A stretch of DNA of 9,326 bases from UBA6165 sp044233745. Its GTDB lineage: Bacteria > Bacteroidota > Bacteroidia > Flavobacteriales_D > Crocinitomicaceae. Under the pieces are notes generated by a model. That model worked only from the letters and a program-made list of their open reading frames with translations, was not told the origin of the DNA and made no database searches. The stretch lies in NCBI GenBank assembly GCA_044233745.1, contig JBIIJN010000090.1:1-9326 (forward strand), in the 5' to 3' direction. Positions 7,136 to 9,326 of this stretch are shown piece after piece. The position numbers and the translations under genes were made by a program. Position 1 is the stretch's first letter; each line of letters starts with the position of its first letter.

Positions 7136-8035
7136 ATGAAATGGAGTATTTTTTTAGTTAATATGCTATTGGTAAGTTGGTCTGAGGCTCAAATGAATTC
7201 GGCCTTGGGAAACAATAAAATGAAGTTTGTTGGTTTTGAGTTTGGCATCAGTGTATTTCAAGGTGCACCGCAATTTTTGGGACTAAGCGAGTATCAATCT
7301 TTGCTCGATGATAAGCAGTTACCGAATAATGATATACTTGGATATACACAAATATCTTCTAATCCTTCTGCTTCAAATAGTATTGTGCGCTTTGCAATGG
7401 TTTATAGCTTGTTGAATAGCAAGGGTAAGCGACTGTATGGCGATCCTGTTGTGCGTTTTGGCTTCAGCGTCAATAATTTAGGATTTAACGGAGATTTCTT
7501 TGAAAAAAACTATAGGTACACCATCGATACAGTTTTCAACAGCGGTAACATGAATTTTATTGACTCCACTGGAACGGTCTCAATTTCAGCATTCAACAAT
7601 TCCAATCGATTGCGATTTTCGACCGAATTGCATTGGCAAACCTTGCCCAAATATCGATTTTATTTGTATGGTGGATTGGGTTTTTCAGCCGGCTTTTCGA
7701 CCAATTCCACGGTCAACTATAGCTATCGAAATGATGGGGCAATTCAGACCATCGACCAAAATGGAAATGTGTTGAACACCTTGGATAGCTATTATGATAG
7801 TGAGTTTAACCAGGTTGGTTCGCGTCTGTGGACAGACTACTCATTTCATTTACCCGTGGGTTTAGATTTTCGTCTGGGCAATGCAAAACGCGAAAGGATT
7901 TATCGCTTTCTCCATTTTTTTATTGAGGTTACGCCAAGTTATTGGGTGAGTTCTGCAAAGGGTATTGCCCCTACTGGTACAGCTGGATTATTAGTCACCT
8001 GGGGCTTGCGTTTCAAGTTGATTCATTGGCTTTAG
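7136..8035 (+). CDS. Exported beta-rich protein of unknown function (tandem paralogue 1), probably outer-membrane barrel
   Basis: I do not recognise a named family. The 299-residue product starts with a signal peptide (MKWSIFLVNMLLVSWSEAQ, 1-19). The rest is made of alternating hydrophobic and polar strands: VVRFGFSVNNLGF, NRLRFSTELHWQTLPKYRFYLYGGLGFSAGFS, SFHLPVGLDFRLG, and a terminal TAGLLVTWGLRFKLIHWL. These look like strands of an outer-membrane barrel or a related periplasmic beta fold. It aligns along its length with the next gene: GDPVVRFGFS matches GKPILRLGLS, LPVGLDFRLG matches MPIGVDFRIG, and LHFFIEVTPSYWVSSAKG matches LFFEASPMIWLSKASG. It lies 12 bases after ruvX and has no obvious promoter of its own, so it is probably read from the upstream operon. 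Its C-terminus has five residues beyond the strand end seen in the paralogue. Confidence 0.8.
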   Translation: MKWSIFLVNMLLVSWSEAQMNSALGNNKMKFVGFEFGISVFQGAPQFLGLSEYQSLLDDKQLPNNDILGYTQISSNPSASNSIVRFAMVYSLLNSKGKRLYGDPVVRFGFSVNNLGFNGDFFEKNYRYTIDTVFNSGNMNFIDSTGTVSISAFNNSNRLRFSTELHWQTLPKYRFYLYGGLGFSAGFSTNSTVNYSYRNDGAIQTIDQNGNVLNTLDSYYDSEFNQVGSRLWTDYSFHLPVGLDFRLGNAKRERIYRFLHFFIEVTPSYWVSSAKGIAPTGTAGLLVTWGLRFKLIHWL

Positions 8036-8041
8036 TCCATC

Positions 8042-8060
8042 GATTTATCAAAAATAAATC
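8042..8060. repeat. Short AT-rich inverted repeat between the two paralogues
   Basis: GATTTAT (8042-8048) and ATAAATC (8054-8060) are exact reverse complements with a 5-base spacer, located 6 bases after the stop of the first paralogue. There is no T tract after it, so it is at best a weak terminator or an mRNA 3'-end structure; it could also be chance in an AT-rich spacer. Confidence 0.35.
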
Positions 8061-8090
8061 AACCAAACAATATTAGAAATCAAGGTGCGT

Positions 8091-8098
8091 TTAGTTTG
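8091..8098 (+). promoter_or_regulatory. Possible -7 promoter element (TTAGTTTG) for the second paralogue
   Basis: TTAGTTTG differs from TAnnTTTG at one position and ends 19 bases before the ATG at 8118, similar to the spacing upstream of the DUF5916 gene. No -33 TTTG is visible. It would give the second paralogue its own transcript in the 82-base spacer. Confidence 0.3.
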
Positions 8099-8117
8099 GA
8101 ATTTTAAATTTCGCACT

Positions 8118-9026
8118 ATGAAAAAAATCCCTTTTTTGCTCGCTTTGGCAATTGCACCTATCACCATGTGCTTTTCCCAAACGGAGCCCAACACCAAGCT
8201 TGGAAGGATGCAAATCTCAAGCATCGAATTTAGCCGCATGTCTTATTTCGGAGAATCGAGTTTAATGACTGTGCAAGATTTTCAAAATTTGGCTTTGAAC
8301 AACAATCTCCCTGAAATCGACTTTACAGGTTTACAATCGATGGGGTATCCTTTTGGCTCAAGATTGAACGGATTCAACGCGGCCTTAGGTTTCGATTTAT
8401 ACAACAAGTCGGGCGTTCAACCTTGGGGGAAACCTATTTTGCGCTTGGGGCTTTCTTTTATGAACAGCGATTTCAATTCCTTGAATTATTACAGACAAGA
8501 CCGTTATGCTTATGATACCTTGTACACCACTTTTCAAGGCAACACTTCGGCTTTTCCCGTTGATTCAGTTGCCTATCAGTACAAATCCATCTCCTCTAGT
8601 GCAAACCGTTTGCGCGTGAATGCTTCTGTGTTGTGGCGCACCAACCCAGAGAAGCGCTGGTCGTTTTATACGGGAATCGGTCTTGGTATAGGTGTTTCAC
8701 TGAGCTCGAAAATCAATGTCTATGACTATCAAGGAAGTTCACTCGAGTATCAATCGTCTTATGGTACATCCTCAATGCAAGGTATTTATCAAAGTCCCAT
8801 GGGCTTTGGAAGTTATGAGTCAATTAGAGGTCGCACTTGGTTTGATATGAATGTATTCATGCCTATCGGTGTAGATTTTAGAATCGGCAAGAAAGACAAT
8901 ATGTGGTACCATACGCATTTGTTTTTTGAGGCATCCCCGATGATTTGGTTGAGTAAAGCATCGGGCGTGCAGATGCAAACCAATATGGGGTATTCAGGGA
9001 CTTTTGGTCTGAGAATCAAGTTTTAA
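8118..9026 (+). CDS. Exported beta-rich protein of unknown function (tandem paralogue 2), probably outer-membrane barrel
   Basis: A 302-residue protein with no family name I can give. The start at ATG 8118 gives a textbook signal peptide (MKKIPFLLALAIAPITMCFSQ without its last residue is 1-20). An upstream in-frame GTG at 8085 would put 11 extra polar and aromatic residues before it and is unlikely. Cys18 is in the signal region, but the surrounding residues are not a good lipobox. The mature part has many amphipathic strands (RLRVNASVLWRTNPEKRW, FYTGIGLGIGVSLSSKINV, MNVFMPIGVDFRIG, GTFGLRIKF) and ends in an aromatic residue, as outer-membrane barrels often do. It is clearly a diverged duplicate of the preceding gene, with the same order of conserved blocks but low identity, so the duplication is old. 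A Ser/Tyr/Gly-rich insertion at about residues 215-248 lies between conserved strands. A strong terminator follows it. Confidence 0.8.
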   Translation: MKKIPFLLALAIAPITMCFSQTEPNTKLGRMQISSIEFSRMSYFGESSLMTVQDFQNLALNNNLPEIDFTGLQSMGYPFGSRLNGFNAALGFDLYNKSGVQPWGKPILRLGLSFMNSDFNSLNYYRQDRYAYDTLYTTFQGNTSAFPVDSVAYQYKSISSSANRLRVNASVLWRTNPEKRWSFYTGIGLGIGVSLSSKINVYDYQGSSLEYQSSYGTSSMQGIYQSPMGFGSYESIRGRTWFDMNVFMPIGVDFRIGKKDNMWYHTHLFFEASPMIWLSKASGVQMQTNMGYSGTFGLRIKF

Positions 9027-9042
9027 TTGAAGCATGTATTGC

Positions 9043-9083
9043 AAAAAAAGGCGACCGTTTCAATGAAAATGGTCGCCTTTTTT
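9043..9083. terminator. Bidirectional intrinsic terminator between convergent genes
   Basis: GGCGACC (9050-9056) pairs exactly with GGTCGCC (9071-9077). The stem can extend inward by a G-T wobble and three A-T pairs (9057-9060 with 9067-9070), leaving the loop CAATGA. It is flanked by A7 (9043-9049) and T6 (9078-9083), so each strand gets a U tract after the hairpin. It sits 16 bases after the second paralogue's stop and 25 bases beyond the cyclophilin gene's stop on the other strand, so it can end both transcripts. Confidence 0.93.
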
Positions 9084-9108
9084 GAATAGTATTTTGGATA
9101 TTTCAGCA

Positions 9109-9326
9109 CTAATCCTCAAAAATTTCAATTGATTCGATTTTGTCACCTGGTTTGATTTCATCCACAACGTCTGCACCTTCAATCACTTTTCCAAAACAAG
9201 TGTGGTTTCTATCCAAATGCGCTGTGTTTTTTCGGCTGTGACAAATGAAAAACTGCGAACCACCTGTATTTCTCCCCGCATGCGCCATGGATAATACGCC
9301 ACGATCATGGTATTGGTTCTCGCCAT
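9109..9326 (-). CDS. Cyclophilin-type peptidyl-prolyl cis-trans isomerase, N-terminal part outside window
   Basis: The minus-strand frame is open from the window edge to the TAG at 9109-9111 and gives the C-terminal 71 complete codons of a cyclophilin. Visible family blocks are GVLSMAHAGRNTGGSQFFIC, HLDRNHTCFGKVIEGADVV and a short tail ending KIESIEIFED. Compared with human cyclophilin A, the Gln111, Phe113, His126 and Phe129 positions are kept. Asn102 is His (SMAHAG), and the Trp121 position, which matters for cyclosporin binding, is His, as in many bacterial members. The catalytic Arg55 region lies outside the window. The protein would catalyse proline isomerisation during folding; the location cannot be told without the N-terminus. 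It ends next to the shared terminator. Confidence 0.93.
   Translation of the reverse strand, partial: GENQYHDRGVLSMAHAGRNTGGSQFFICHSRKNTAHLDRNHTCFGKVIEGADVVDEIKPGDKIESIEIFED

Noticed and set aside
1..9326. CRISPR array, tRNA, insertion sequence or phage module
   Set aside because: I found no regularly spaced repeats, no cloverleaf-like sequence, no terminal inverted repeats and no transposase- or phage-like products.

Overview
The window looks like a piece of a Bacteroidota chromosome, probably near Flavobacteriales. It is moderately AT-rich and lacks Shine-Dalgarno sequences at most starts. It has Bacteroidota-type -7 promoter elements (TAnnTTTG) in front of three genes, a CBM9/DUF5916 surface protein, outer-membrane-barrel-like proteins, and a bacterial geranylgeranyl/heptaprenylglyceryl phosphate synthase. 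I see no mobile element, phage gene, CRISPR array, tRNA or rRNA. This is core or lineage-typical chromosome rather than an obvious island.

Layout: (1) 1-1489, plus strand: the 3' part of a GGGP-synthase-family prenyl-glycerol ether-lipid enzyme, then, after 4 bases, a fatty-acid-hydroxylase/sterol-desaturase-family membrane enzyme. The second gene is split into two frames at a run of eight T. (2) 1486-4797, minus strand: a PAP2-like integral membrane protein whose stop overlaps the hydroxylase stop, and a large exported CBM9-like/DUF5916 protein. (3) 4798-4892: a compact divergent promoter region with a TAnnTTTG box on each strand. (4) 4893-8035, plus strand: a tightly packed run of an orphan PotA/FbpC-like ABC ATPase, a YihY/BrkB-family membrane protein, the RuvX/YqgF nuclease-fold protein and an exported beta-rich protein; the first three genes overlap. 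(5) 8118-9026: a second exported beta-rich protein, a diverged tandem paralogue of the one before it. (6) 9043-9083: a strong hairpin with A and T tracts on its two sides, fit to stop transcription from both directions, followed by the 3' part of a cyclophilin-type peptidyl-prolyl isomerase on the minus strand, cut by the window edge.

How the genes fit together: the left part suggests a membrane-lipid theme (an ether-lipid backbone enzyme, a di-iron lipid hydroxylase and a PAP2-like protein), but only the first two are close enough to suggest co-transcription. The ABC-YihY-RuvX overlaps suggest translational coupling rather than an obvious shared pathway. The most interesting points are the frame break inside the hydroxylase (error, pseudogene, or slippage/recoding at T8-GA), the unknown tandem barrel-like paralogues, and the lone ABC ATPase with no permease in sight. 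I did not find a convincing new multi-gene system.
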